The notes under the pieces were generated by a model. That model saw only the letters and a program-made list of their open reading frames with translations. It ran no database searches and was not told the origin of the DNA. The translations under genes were made by a program, and so were the position numbers. This document shows, piece by piece, positions 20,723-28,025 of a DNA stretch of 38,733 bases. Every line of letters begins with the position of its first letter. Positions within the stretch are counted from its first letter, which is position 1. The stretch spans positions 1-38,733 of the forward strand of contig BDTA01000071.1 of NCBI GenBank assembly GCA_002897935.1, written 5' to 3'. Origin of the DNA: a bacterium BMS3Abin08 (GTDB lineage Bacteria > Nitrospirota > Thermodesulfovibrionia > Thermodesulfovibrionales > JdFR-85).

Positions 20723-21014
20723 CTTAGAGTCTGTGTATATAAACTACAGTCATTAGTCATTCCCGCAAGTGAAGCGCGTCGGGAATCCTTCTTAAAGAAC
20801 GATTCCGGACAAGCCGGAATGACGGAATAACGACAACTGTTCGACTTTATACACAGACTCTAATTAGAGTCTGTGTATAAATTGCCGTTTTTTATTTCTG
20901 TCATACCCGAAGTCTGTAGTCGGGTATCCGGAACTTATTGAAAACACTTGATTCCGGCCTAAGGACTGCCGGAATGACAGATAGAGAGACTGACTTTATA
21001 CACAGGCGCTAATT
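20723..21014 (+). repeat. Tandem pair of R1 MITE-like elements
   Basis: The first unit runs from TTAGAGTCTGTGTATA at 20,723 to TTTATACACAGACTCTAATTA ending 20,866. The second starts at about 20,862 (sharing the AATTAGAG junction) and ends in TTTATACACAGGCGCTAATTA at 21,014. The interiors differ: unit 1 carries the ATTCCGGACAAGCCGGAAT palindrome, unit 2 carries CATACCCGAAGTCTGTAGTC and GATTCCGGCCTAAGGACTGC. Confidence 0.8.
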
Positions 21015-21136
21015 ATGGTATGTTGAGCATTGGGCGTACCCGCTACGACACAGGAGATCGATTTTTTACGACGCCGTCAAGCTTGACTTTCAGGCAATAT
21101 TTTATGGATCATATCTAAAACTCCGGGGGGTCGAAT

Positions 21137-22267
21137 ATGGGAAAAGACAATGTAATCTTTCTTGAGGTTCTTGAATGGTTTGACCTGACAGGGAAGGAGA
21201 TCGTCTTCAGGATCCCTCAAAAGGGTTCCGGAGAGATCAAGTTCGGGGCACAGCTTGTAGTCCGGGAAAGCCAGGCTGCCGTGCTCTTTTACCAGGGCAA
21301 GGCATTCGATGCATTCGAGCCCGGCAGACACACACTGACTACCGCAAACATACCCATTTTAACCAAAATACTTAGCATACCGTGGGGCATGACCAGTCCT
21401 TTGAGGGCGGAGGTATACTTTGTAAACATGAAGATATTCCCGAACCTCAAGTGGGGGACACGGGATCCCGTTGCCTTCAGGGACTCTGAACTTGGTCTTG
21501 TCCGCCTTCGTGCCTTCGGGGTATTCGATATAAGGGTTGTACAGCCCGTGCTGTTCATCAACCGCCTTGTCGGAACCCAGGGCATTTACACAACAAATGA
21601 TATAGAGGAATACCTCAACCGTGTTATCGTATCCCGGTTCAATGACCACCTCGGTGAAAAACTCGACACAATCCTGAACCTCCCCGGGACCTATGATGAA
21701 CTCTCTGACGGGCTCCTGAAGCGCCTTGAAGAGGACTTCAGTCATTTCGGGCTTGGCCTTGCGAAGCTCTACATCAATTCCGTAACACCGCCTCCGGAGG
21801 TCCAGAAGGCAATAGACGACAAGAGCAAACTCCACGTCTTCGATGATCTGGACCGCCTCTTCAAGATGAAGGCGGCCATGGCGATGGAGAAGGCGGCCGA
21901 AACACAGGGAGAGGCGGGTGCCGGCATGGGGATGGGCTTTGGTTTAATGATACCGGCCATGTTTGCCGAGATGATGAAGAATCAGAAATCTCCTGAACAG
22001 ACATCCTCTGAACCCGTGGAGACAAAATGTCCGGAGTGTCATCACCCTGTCTCAAAGGATGCAAGATTCTGCCCCCATTGCGGACACCAGATCCTCGTCT
22101 TACAGCAATGTCACAAGTGCGGGAAGAACCTGCCCGCCCATGCAAAATTCTGTTTGCGCTGCGGAGCAGCTGTTGAGGATATCCCTTCTGAAAAGAAATG
22201 CCCCCATTGTGGAGAGTTAAATCTTCCGGAGTCTGTTTACTGCAATCACTGTGGACAGAAACTCTGA
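21137..22267 (+). CDS. SPFH-domain protein with three C-terminal zinc ribbons
   Basis: The first 245 or so residues match the SPFH/virion-core-like family (YdjI type): an N-terminal IPQKGSGEIKFGAQLVVRESQAAVLFYQGK, a central PGTYDELSDGLLKRLEEDF helix, and YINSVTPPPEVQKAIDDKS. Then come a Gly/Met-rich stretch (GMGMGFGLMIP), a linker, and three double-CxxC zinc ribbons (from about residue 298 to the C-terminus): CPEC..CPHC, CHKC..CLRC, CPHC..CNHC. No transmembrane helix is obvious. In other bacteria such proteins sit with phage-shock or membrane-stress genes. Here the partner is the overlapping zinc-ribbon gene downstream. The family is clear; the role is inferred. Confidence 0.85.
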   Translation: MGKDNVIFLEVLEWFDLTGKEIVFRIPQKGSGEIKFGAQLVVRESQAAVLFYQGKAFDAFEPGRHTLTTANIPILTKILSIPWGMTSPLRAEVYFVNMKIFPNLKWGTRDPVAFRDSELGLVRLRAFGVFDIRVVQPVLFINRLVGTQGIYTTNDIEEYLNRVIVSRFNDHLGEKLDTILNLPGTYDELSDGLLKRLEEDFSHFGLGLAKLYINSVTPPPEVQKAIDDKSKLHVFDDLDRLFKMKAAMAMEKAAETQGEAGAGMGMGFGLMIPAMFAEMMKNQKSPEQTSSEPVETKCPECHHPVSKDARFCPHCGHQILVLQQCHKCGKNLPAHAKFCLRCGAAVEDIPSEKKCPHCGELNLPESVYCNHCGQKL

Positions 22268-23528
22268 AACATGGAGCATAGAACAACAGTGCCCTCAATG
22301 CGGGGGACCTGTCATCCTTGCAGATACAGACCGGATCCTCTCCTGTTCATACTGCCGCGTAAGGCTCTTTATCTCAACACGGGATTACTTCAAATACATC
22401 CTCCCCCCGGCAGATCAATCCCCGGAAGAACTCATCTTCACACCTTACTGGAGGTTCAAGGGCATAATCTTCTCAAGCAGTGTTGTAAAAACCGAACACA
22501 GGATAACTGATTCCACTATCTCCGCCTCTGAGCATTCCCTCTTTCCCATCTCCCTTGGAGTAAGGCCACAGGCGGTCAGGCTGAAGTTCCTCTCACCGGA
22601 GTTGAAACACCATTTTTTTCTTCCGGAGCGCCCCTTCAGGGAGGTGCTCCCGGACATGGAAAAGAGGCGCAATCACGCTGAAAGCCTGAGCTTAAAGCAG
22701 CAGGGATCTATTCTTAACACCGGTCAGGAAGCACCGCTGCATCGGGCCTTCATTGGAGAAACAACGAACCTGATCTATCTCCCTCTCTCAATTGACGGTG
22801 ACAGGTTCTATGACACCGTATCAAAAAGCCTCCTCTGTAAGATACCCGGGGATATGTCCCTCCGGTTTGTAAAGATGAAGGACTGGGGCGTGAAGTTCAT
22901 CCCCACCCTCTGCCCGGACTGCGGATGGGATATGACGGGGGAAACGGACAGCCTCGTTCTCCTCTGCAGAAACTGTGATTCAGCCTGGAAGGCCTCGTAT
23001 CATGGACTGGAGAAGGTTCGATACTCCGTCATACATACAAAGGATGCCGGTGCGCTCTATCTTCCCTTCTGGAGACTAAGCGCTGAAATAAAAGAGATAG
23101 GGCTTAACTCCTATGCAGATCTCGTAAGGTTTGCAAACCTCCCCAGGGTAATCCGGGATGAATGGGAAGAAAAAGACATCACCTTCTGGACGCCCGCCTT
23201 CAAGGTACAGCCGGGGCTCTTTCTCTCTGCCTCAATGAAGGCAACGGTCAGCCAGCTTGCCCCCGAGATGAGCGCCCCCCTTCCAGGGGGATTTGTGTTT
23301 TCCGTGAATCTCCCATTTGGTGAGGCGTTTGAAAGCCTGAAGACCATCCTCATCGAAATGGCTATCCCGAGGAAGAAATTCATAAGCATTATTGACGGTA
23401 TCTCCGTAACCCCCGTGGACAGAGAACTCGTACTTGTTCCCTTCATGGATACGGGACATGAACTGAACCAGCCGCAGATGCACCTGAGCATCAGCCGGAA
23501 CACGCTGAAATACGGAAGAAACCTGTAA
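22251..23528 (+). CDS. Two-zinc-ribbon protein paired with SPFH protein, unknown function
   Basis: I do not recognise a named family. The 425-residue protein opens with a zinc ribbon (CPQCGGPVILADTDRILSCSYC, cysteines at about 14, 17, 32, 35), followed by an alternating beta/alpha region with YILPPADQSPEELIFTPYWRFKG. A second zinc ribbon lies near residues 222-242 (CPDCGWDM...CRNC), followed by LYLPFWRLSAEIKEIG. The motif aromatic-P-aromatic/FW-R occurs after each ribbon (FTPYWRFKG; LYLPFWRLS), so the protein appears to be an internal duplication. GTG start at 22,251 lies inside the SPFH gene, a 17-bp overlap pointing to coupled translation. It has no signal peptide and no clear membrane helix. 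Confidence 0.75.
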   Translation: MDRNSETWSIEQQCPQCGGPVILADTDRILSCSYCRVRLFISTRDYFKYILPPADQSPEELIFTPYWRFKGIIFSSSVVKTEHRITDSTISASEHSLFPISLGVRPQAVRLKFLSPELKHHFFLPERPFREVLPDMEKRRNHAESLSLKQQGSILNTGQEAPLHRAFIGETTNLIYLPLSIDGDRFYDTVSKSLLCKIPGDMSLRFVKMKDWGVKFIPTLCPDCGWDMTGETDSLVLLCRNCDSAWKASYHGLEKVRYSVIHTKDAGALYLPFWRLSAEIKEIGLNSYADLVRFANLPRVIRDEWEEKDITFWTPAFKVQPGLFLSASMKATVSQLAPEMSAPLPGGFVFSVNLPFGEAFESLKTILIEMAIPRKKFISIIDGISVTPVDRELVLVPFMDTGHELNQPQMHLSISRNTLKYGRNL

Positions 23529-23574
23529 AGTTCTACAGGCTGGCAGGCTGGAGGCTTGCTTACCCCCAGCAGTA

Positions 23575-23695
23575 ATTGATATATAACTCAATCATGCTGA
23601 TATTGTCATTATAATTGATCTACGAATCAATTGGATAATTGACAAACAACTCAAATTAATCTATAATAAAGATAAAAATTGACAGAGGAGTTAAC
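23575..23695 (+). promoter_or_regulatory. hipBA-type promoter with repeated ATTGA-N8-TCAAT operators
   Basis: The promoter is TTGACA (23,639-23,644), 17 bp, TATAAT (23,662-23,667): perfect consensus in both boxes. The dyad ATTGA-N8-TCAAT occurs at 23,575-23,592 and 23,614-23,631 (both exact), and as ATTGA-N8-TCAAA at 23,638-23,655, overlapping the -35 box. A weaker half-site copy (ATTGA-N8-TTAAC, 23,678-23,695) covers the ribosome-binding site. The N8 spacing equals that known for E. coli HipB operators, although the arm sequence differs. Confidence 0.75.
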
Positions 23696-23698
23696 TAT

Positions 23699-23956
23699 AT
23701 GCAGGATGTGATTTCCGCCTTGCTTGATCAGATTATTCTTGAGGGGAAAAAGCAGGGCCTTGAACAGAAAGACATTGCCCGGAAGGCAGGGATATCACAG
23801 GAAACACTGTCCCGTGCAAAAAAGGCATCCGACATACAGCTTTCCACCCTTATCCGGCTGGCCAACGCCGTGGGGCTGAAAGTAGCCCTATCTCCAGCGG
23901 CCCCTGTTTTAGAGAAAATTCTCTCAGGAGATGTTCTCCGTGAAGACCGACCGTGA
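23699..23956 (+). CDS. HipB-like XRE-family antitoxin/repressor
   Basis: The 85-residue protein has a helix-turn-helix of the Cro/C1 type: GLEQKDIARKAGISQETLSRAKKASDIQLSTLIRLANAVGL, with the recognition helix around SQETLSRAKKA. Such proteins neutralise the HipA kinase and repress their own operon. GAGGAG lies 8 nt before the ATG. Upstream is an exceptionally good promoter with three or four copies of a dyad, as expected for autoregulation. The gene overlaps the kinase gene by 17-26 bp depending on the start chosen there. Confidence 0.88.
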   Translation: MQDVISALLDQIILEGKKQGLEQKDIARKAGISQETLSRAKKASDIQLSTLIRLANAVGLKVALSPAAPVLEKILSGDVLREDRP

Positions 23957-25298
23957 AGCGGTTGTCTGGACACGCATAGGGATGCGGCCGGTGAAGATGG
24001 GGCGCATCTATGTGACTGATTCCGGGTGTCGTTTTACATATAGCGAAGACTTCCTGAAGACCGGCCTGCCCGGTGTCGGGCTTCTGTATCCTCCGGAAAT
24101 CATTCAGCAGACGACTATAGTTCGTCCCCGAACTGAATTCTTTGATTTACCGCCCCCTATTCAATCGCTGATACCGCCAAAGGGCGAGAAGAATTTTCAA
24201 CGACAACTCATTCTTGCATACCTGGCCAAAAAAGGCATTGTCCCCTCGCGGGGCTTTGATGCGGATTGGGAGATCCTGATGATGGCGGGGCACGGTGGTA
24301 TAGGGCATCTGGATGTATTTAAAGACGATGAGAAGGCCATTGAGTGGTACTCTGTTCCAGCAAGGCACAGCCTTTTTGAGATTTCGGATAAGTTCGGCTT
24401 CTCCCTGAAGGAGTTCCTGTCCTGGTTTGACGGCGATGTCGAAGAATTTATTCAGATCATAGGGGCCACACCCACTGTGGGCGGCGCTATCCCGAAACTT
24501 CTGATGACGATCCCTGAGACCGGGTGGACCGGAGAGGTAGGGCTTCCAAGTAAAATCGGAGCCCACGGTGTTACGGATGTGATTTTGAAATTTGAGCAGA
24601 CAAGGAGCTACCCGGGCATTATCGAGCTGGAAGCCCAGGCCCTGGATATACACGAAGAAGCGGGTTTCGAGGTGCCGCGCAGGTGGAAAACCGTGATTAA
24701 TGATATCCCCACAATCGTGATCGAACGATTTGACCGTGACAGGAATTGCAATCCCGTGTTTACCGAGACATTATATTCCATATTCGCTTCAGGCGATCAG
24801 ACCATCACGACCCCTTACAGCACCACCTATGATGCAATCGGCCGTGCCATCGACCGTTCCCCCATTGATCTGGTTACGGACAAGAAGTCCGCCAAACAGC
24901 ATCTCCTGAAGCGGCTCCTGCTCGCCCTGACAACAGGCAACGGTGACATGCACCTTGAGAATCTCTCGATTATAAACAAGGAAAACACCCTTGCATTTTC
25001 GCCTGTCTACGACCCGACGCCCATGCGGGCTTACAGCATACACAACCTGTTGACCCCGATGCCGTTCGGACAATATGGAGAGGTCTTCCTTCCCGAAGCC
25101 CTTTTGCGGTTTACAAGAAACCTCGGTTTCAGGAAGAACTATCTGCTGGACCTGATAGATGAGGTCCTTACCGTTACAAAGGACTATGCGGATCGTATCC
25201 GGGCATTAAAAAATCTGCCGGATAAAAACAGGGAAAACCTGATCTCCATTGTAGAGTCGGTCAAGTCGGAACTCAGGGCCTGTTCAAAAATAACCTGA
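23931..25298 (+). CDS. HipA-like serine/threonine kinase toxin
   Basis: The protein has up to 455 residues with an N-terminal HipA domain (GRIYVTDSGCRFTYSEDFL) and a kinase C-lobe. The catalytic loop is GNGDMHLENLSI (about residues 336-347) and the metal-binding motif is SPVYDP. HipA proteins phosphorylate targets such as aminoacyl-tRNA synthetases and cause growth arrest. The loop aligned with the autophosphorylation site reads PTVGGAIPK, with Thr rather than the Ser of classical HipA. ATG 23,931 directly abuts AGGAG; GTG at 23,940 has better spacing and may be the true start. No truncation is seen, so the toxin is probably active. Confidence 0.87.
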   Translation: MFSVKTDREAVVWTRIGMRPVKMGRIYVTDSGCRFTYSEDFLKTGLPGVGLLYPPEIIQQTTIVRPRTEFFDLPPPIQSLIPPKGEKNFQRQLILAYLAKKGIVPSRGFDADWEILMMAGHGGIGHLDVFKDDEKAIEWYSVPARHSLFEISDKFGFSLKEFLSWFDGDVEEFIQIIGATPTVGGAIPKLLMTIPETGWTGEVGLPSKIGAHGVTDVILKFEQTRSYPGIIELEAQALDIHEEAGFEVPRRWKTVINDIPTIVIERFDRDRNCNPVFTETLYSIFASGDQTITTPYSTTYDAIGRAIDRSPIDLVTDKKSAKQHLLKRLLLALTTGNGDMHLENLSIINKENTLAFSPVYDPTPMRAYSIHNLLTPMPFGQYGEVFLPEALLRFTRNLGFRKNYLLDLIDEVLTVTKDYADRIRALKNLPDKNRENLISIVESVKSELRACSKIT

Positions 25299-25663
25299 CC
25301 TTTTTTGCCGGCTGCTCAATACCGGCAATCAATTGACAAAGGCAGAGGTATTTTGGTACAAACAGTAAGGATGCCAAGCCCTCCGACCAAAGATCGGGGC
25401 CTTCGGCAAGGTGCATAGATTAGGGATGTTTCAGCAGGATATAATAACCGGAGAGATACTGCCTGAAAGATAAGCAGTACGGCGCTTCTGATATATTTAA
25501 TTGAGCCGAGGTCTTAAAACTCTGCGCCTTCGGGATAGAGATAAACCTCTGGGGGCGGTGTTTGAGAAAGAGATGGAAGATTCCGGTAAAGAAGAATGAA
25601 AAATTATGCAACTCCTTGAAAACCCCTGGGTAGCAAAAAAATCGACAGGAAGAGAGGTTCGCT
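25299..25663. other. gene-free spacer after hipA
   Basis: A perfect 7-bp hairpin TTGCCGG/CCGGCAA lies at about 25,307-25,330, just after the hipA stop, with its T-run upstream, so it is not a canonical terminator for hipA. TTGACA with TACAAA 18 bp later (25,334-25,363) is a weak promoter candidate. An R5 copy follows at 25,375-25,415. The remaining ~245 bp show no gene. Confidence 0.5.
25375..25415 (+). repeat. R5 dispersed hairpin repeat
   Basis: AAGCCCTCCGACC-AAA-GATCGGGGCCTT folds as a stem-loop and is followed by TCGGCAAGGTGCAT. This is the third copy of the family in the window. Confidence 0.6.
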
Positions 25664-26103
25664 ATGAGTAAGAAGGCAATAAAGTTCCCGGAGAGAGCAG
25701 AGAAGACCATCGAGGTGGTTCTTGCAGAGTTTCTTGCGGAACAGAGGAAGCGCCTGAAACCAGGGACGGCATGGAAGAAGGGGCTGATGCAGCAAGGAAC
25801 CTGCCCCGGGCGGTACGTGCTGCAGAGATACTTTACTGGGCAGCCGAAGATTCCGGTATCGATCCAAATGATCTTGATGATGAGGATTATATGGAGTTTG
25901 ACCACTATAACATTTCAAGAGTAGAACCCGGAAAACTCTGGATCGAGATATACGAAAAAGGCAAAAGAGGCACACTGGGGCCTATCCTCGTCCCAAAAAG
26001 CGCAACCTCTTTGCTCGGAGAGGGCTGGGACATCAGTTGCGCCCTTGCCAGAGTGAAGGGGAAATGGCGGATAATCGAGGTCGCAAATGTTTATCCGCTG
26101 TAG
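25664..26103 (+). pseudogene. Broken gene: N- and C-terminal parts in different frames
   Basis: The 5' part (from ATG 25,664) encodes MSKKAIKFPERAEKTIEVV and then a helix FLAEQRKRLKPGTAWK. The reading frame then runs into unlikely sequence and stops at 25,924. In another frame, from about 25,771, a good protein continues: GADAARNLPRAVRAAEILYW, an acidic linker, ISRVEPGKLWIEIYEKG, and a beta-rich end GWDISCALARVKGKWR...NVYPL. The join at GTAWK/EEGADAAR looks like an out-of-frame internal deletion. From memory, the two ends belong to one longer hypothetical family whose N-terminus resembles a phage-integrase arm domain; I cannot confirm this. The 110-residue C-terminal frame might still be translated. 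Confidence 0.55.
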
Positions 26104-26138
26104 ACCTGATTTAGGGTTTGGCTGGAGAGGGAACCCAC

Positions 26139-26233
26139 TCCCGGTGAAGCATAACGATTGTTTGGAAACCGTTCAAAGCCGATAGCCACCACCCTTTTCA
26201 TGGATTGATGGAATCTCTATCGGCAATTCAGGG
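26139..26233 (+). repeat. R4 dispersed repeat, direct copy
   Basis: Begins TCCCGGTGAAGCATAACGAT and ends ATCGGCAATTCAGGGG; matches the inverted copy at 18,268-18,362. It lies between the broken gene and the VapB-like remnant. Confidence 0.7.
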
Positions 26234-26247
26234 GTTCTAAACAGCTA

Positions 26248-26276
26248 TTGACCATAATCCATTTATTTAGTATTAT
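26248..26276 (+). promoter_or_regulatory. Promoter of the VapB-like remnant
   Basis: TTGACC at 26,248-26,253, 17-bp spacer, TATTAT at 26,271-26,276. The ATG of the antitoxin remnant is at 26,283, only 6 nt after the -10 box, so the original transcript would have been leaderless. Confidence 0.6.
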
Positions 26277-26282
26277 AGAATC

Positions 26283-26480
26283 ATGAAGACCACAATTGAT
26301 ATTCCGGAGAAGAGTTAAAAAAAACCATAAAAATACACTGGAGCAAAAACCAAACGTGAAGCTGTGGTGTATGCAATCAAGGACTTTAACAGAAGACAAC
26401 GGCTTGCAGAACTTGCAAAGATCCTGGGCACGTTCGAAGACTTCAGAACTTTAGGTCGACCTTCAACTCTATCCTCCCTC
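26283..26480 (+). pseudogene. VapB-type antitoxin remnant with two frameshifts
   Basis: The frame opens MKTTIDIPEK, hits a stop, then resumes in the same frame after about 20 bp as YTGAKTKREAVVYAIKD, followed by RRQRLAELAKILGTF. This is the ribbon-helix-helix VapB pattern (short beta strand, then TGAKTKREAV). The region between reads EELKKTIK in a shifted frame, so two small indels within an A-rich run broke the gene. The usual PIN toxin partner is absent downstream: about 70 bp later an R3 repeat begins. It is a dead module. Confidence 0.75.
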
Positions 26481-26549
26481 CGCAGCGTCAGATTTATTCC
26501 CCCTTTACCTGAGATTACAGAACTCATATTTCAATAATTTATGCCAAAC

Positions 26550-26625
26550 CCCTCTGAAGATGGGATTTGCAGGCACTCCATGCCGGATATAGACGGTAGA
26601 TTGAATATTTTCCTTTTGTAAATCG
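26550..26625 (+). repeat. R3 cassette-boundary repeat, copy a
   Basis: CTGAAGATGGGATTTGCAGG, CACTCCATGCCGG, then TATAGACGGTAGATTG and a T-rich stretch. The core TATAGACGGTA is shared with copies near 28,070, 29,081 and 29,514; copy b (27,510) has TATGGACGGTA. It lies just before the antitoxin/PIN pair. Confidence 0.65.
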
Positions 26626-26695
26626 GCCGGCGTGCTCCAATATTCTGAGGGAGGCTCCGGCGAAAGTTCTGCCGGGACTTGTCAAACTTTCTTTA

Positions 26696-26704
26696 TGGTA
26701 TACT
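26696..26704 (+). promoter_or_regulatory. Extended -10 promoter of the antitoxin/PIN operon
   Basis: TGGTATACT gives an extended -10 (TGn plus TATACT at 26,699-26,704), with TTGTCA 14 bp upstream as a poorly spaced -35. The string GGTATACT.TAAAA.GACAGG recurs at 27,588-27,610, before a truncated gene. Confidence 0.5.
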
Positions 26705-26736
26705 AATAAAACGACAGGGTAGAGGAGGTGACAGCC

Positions 26737-26964
26737 ATGAGCAATCCAACAATCGAGCTAAGCAAGAAACAGGTAATAAATGTACTGGCTCAGTTTCCTC
26801 CCGAGGAATTGAAAGAAATCATTGACACGTTGCTTAAGCAAAAAGCCTTTGTACCACCATCACTTGAAGAAATCACGGAAGAGGCAAGTAGGATTGTACA
26901 ACGTGAAAGACTTGAGCCGGAAATTGTCGATGAAGCCATAAAATGGGCAAGGTCAAAAAAGTAG
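26737..26964 (+). CDS. Antitoxin of a PIN-type toxin-antitoxin pair
   Basis: The 75-residue protein from ATG 26,737 (MSNPTIELSKKQVINVL) follows GGAGG by 8 nt; a GTG nine bases earlier is inside the ribosome-binding site and is rejected. It is almost all helical and acidic, with LAQFPPEELKEIIDTLL and an end EAIKWARSKK. It has no classical ribbon-helix-helix or HTH motif that I can see, but the position just before and overlapping (22 bp) a PIN toxin gene is that of an antitoxin. It is probably autoregulated through the extended -10 promoter. Confidence 0.78.
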   Translation: MSNPTIELSKKQVINVLAQFPPEELKEIIDTLLKQKAFVPPSLEEITEEASRIVQRERLEPEIVDEAIKWARSKK

Positions 26965-27368
26965 TTATTGACACCAATGTCTTCATTTCAGGATTCGGTT
27001 GGGGCGGAAAACCGGATGCCTTATTAACACTTCTAAAAAACAATCAAATAGTCTGTTACTTCAGTCCTGAAATATTTGAAGAGTTGAAGCGAGTAGTATC
27101 TTATCCAAAGCTGAAGTTTACTGAGTCTTTACAAAACAAAATCCTTGAATTTGTATTCTTTAATTGCAAGCTTGTTGAACCGAAGGAACATATCACAGTT
27201 ATAGTGGACGACCCTGATGATAACAGGTTTTTAGAGTGTGCAGTAGAGGCAAATGCTGAATTTGTAATATCCGGCGATCCACATCTTCTCAGGATTGGAA
27301 AATACAAAACTGTCGAGATAGTAGATGTTGATAAATTCTTAGATATTTTTTCTATAGAAGGAGATTGA
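26943..27368 (+). CDS. PIN-domain toxin (COG1569-like)
   Basis: The 141-residue PIN-domain ribonuclease has the N-terminal acidic motif VIDTNVFISGF (Asp10), a second acid in FEELKRV, and the C-terminal cluster DDPDDNRFLECA plus VISGDPHLL, so the metal site appears complete. In this family such toxins cut RNA and are held in check by the gene upstream. The 22-bp overlap with the antitoxin gene implies coupled translation with the antitoxin made first. The product is full length and probably functional. The AT-rich gene has codon use unlike the housekeeping block, consistent with transfer. Confidence 0.88.
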   Translation: MGKVKKVVIDTNVFISGFGWGGKPDALLTLLKNNQIVCYFSPEIFEELKRVVSYPKLKFTESLQNKILEFVFFNCKLVEPKEHITVIVDDPDDNRFLECAVEANAEFVISGDPHLLRIGKYKTVEIVDVDKFLDIFSIEGD

Positions 27369-27813
27369 TTTATCTTAGGTCTAAACTGTGCACAATAAGC
27401 ACGTTCATGTAATGTTTCAGCATATCTCCACAAAACATCCACAGAAGGCTCTCGACATAAAGCAAACCGGAAAAATTGTCTGAGGACAGATTTACAGGCA
27501 AATCCAACCAGCTATGGACGGTAGCTTTTTCATTGACTGAAGTGGTAGGATCCTGACAAGTTTTGCCTCTCCCCAAACCTGCACTATGGTATACTATAAA
27601 ATGACAGGACGATCTAAATAGAGTCTGTCCATAAATAAACTACAGTGTCACCCCTGAAATGAATTCATGGCAGGCTTGGAGATGCTATGGATTTTATTGA
27701 GTGGGCTTCTCTTTATCAGATGTGTATTGCTATAGATTTTTAGTGAGAGATTTTGCAAAATCTAAGAATCCTTTAAAGTTCAGGATCAAGAAGATTGAGG
27801 AAAACAGGGAAAA
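27369..27813. other. gene-free spacer with R3 copy b, an orphan promoter and a cut R1 end
   Basis: This 445-bp gap has R3 at 27,429-27,540, an extended -10 (TGGTATACT, 27,587-27,595), and a left R1 terminus (TAGAGTCTGTCCATAAA, about 27,618) with no right end. The remaining ~150 bp show no reliable gene. Confidence 0.6.
27429..27540 (+). repeat. R3 cassette-boundary repeat, copy b (long form)
   Basis: Starts ACAAAACATCCACAGAAGGC, continues CTCGACATAAAGCAAACC, then the core GATTTACAGGCAAATCC and TATGGACGGTA, and ends TTTTTCATTGACTG. It aligns over its whole length with copy e at 29,431. Confidence 0.75.
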
Positions 27814-28011
27814 ATGAGAAAGGAAAGGTTTGGCAGGATCTGTAAAAACTACGGGATACTGGAGGCCTATATCTTCGGCTCCATGGCGGAGGAGGGTGCT
27901 GCCTTCCTCGAAGGCAAAGAATACGAAAAGACAAAAGACCCTCTTGCTGACATGGATCTGGGCGTCGTGTTCCTTGAAAGACCGTTAAGTCCACAAGAAT
28001 TCGACAAATAA
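27814..28011 (+). pseudogene. Truncated nucleotidyltransferase
   Basis: The 65-residue frame carries the minimal nucleotidyltransferase start: a helix ending NYGILEAYIFGSMAEEGAA and the metal motif DPLADMDLGVVF (GS...DxD). The family normally continues for 60-80 residues past this point. Here it stops 25 bp before R3 copy c, so the C-terminal half is missing. The intact family acts as the antitoxin (MntA type, with a HEPN toxin) or in other transferases. No HEPN partner follows. Likely inactive. Confidence 0.65.
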
Positions 28012-28025
28012 ATATTATCGCAGAA

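Larger units (their letters stand above)
20480..21136. other. 657-bp gene-free spacer: R2 apparently interrupted by R5 and a tandem R1 pair
   Basis: The gap holds a left R2-like end (TTTCGTAAAAAGTCC, about 20,577), an R5 copy (about 20,628-20,665), two head-to-tail R1 elements (20,723-21,014), and a right R2-like end (GATTTTTTACGAC, about 21,059-21,071). The simplest reading is an old R2 copy that received later insertions. No gene is seen. Confidence 0.65.

Noticed and set aside
27370-27576. Minus-strand frames over R3 copies b and e that look alike (also 29,395-29,610)
   Set aside because: They share residues because the DNA repeat is shared; copy c has a stop in the corresponding frame, so this is not a conserved protein.
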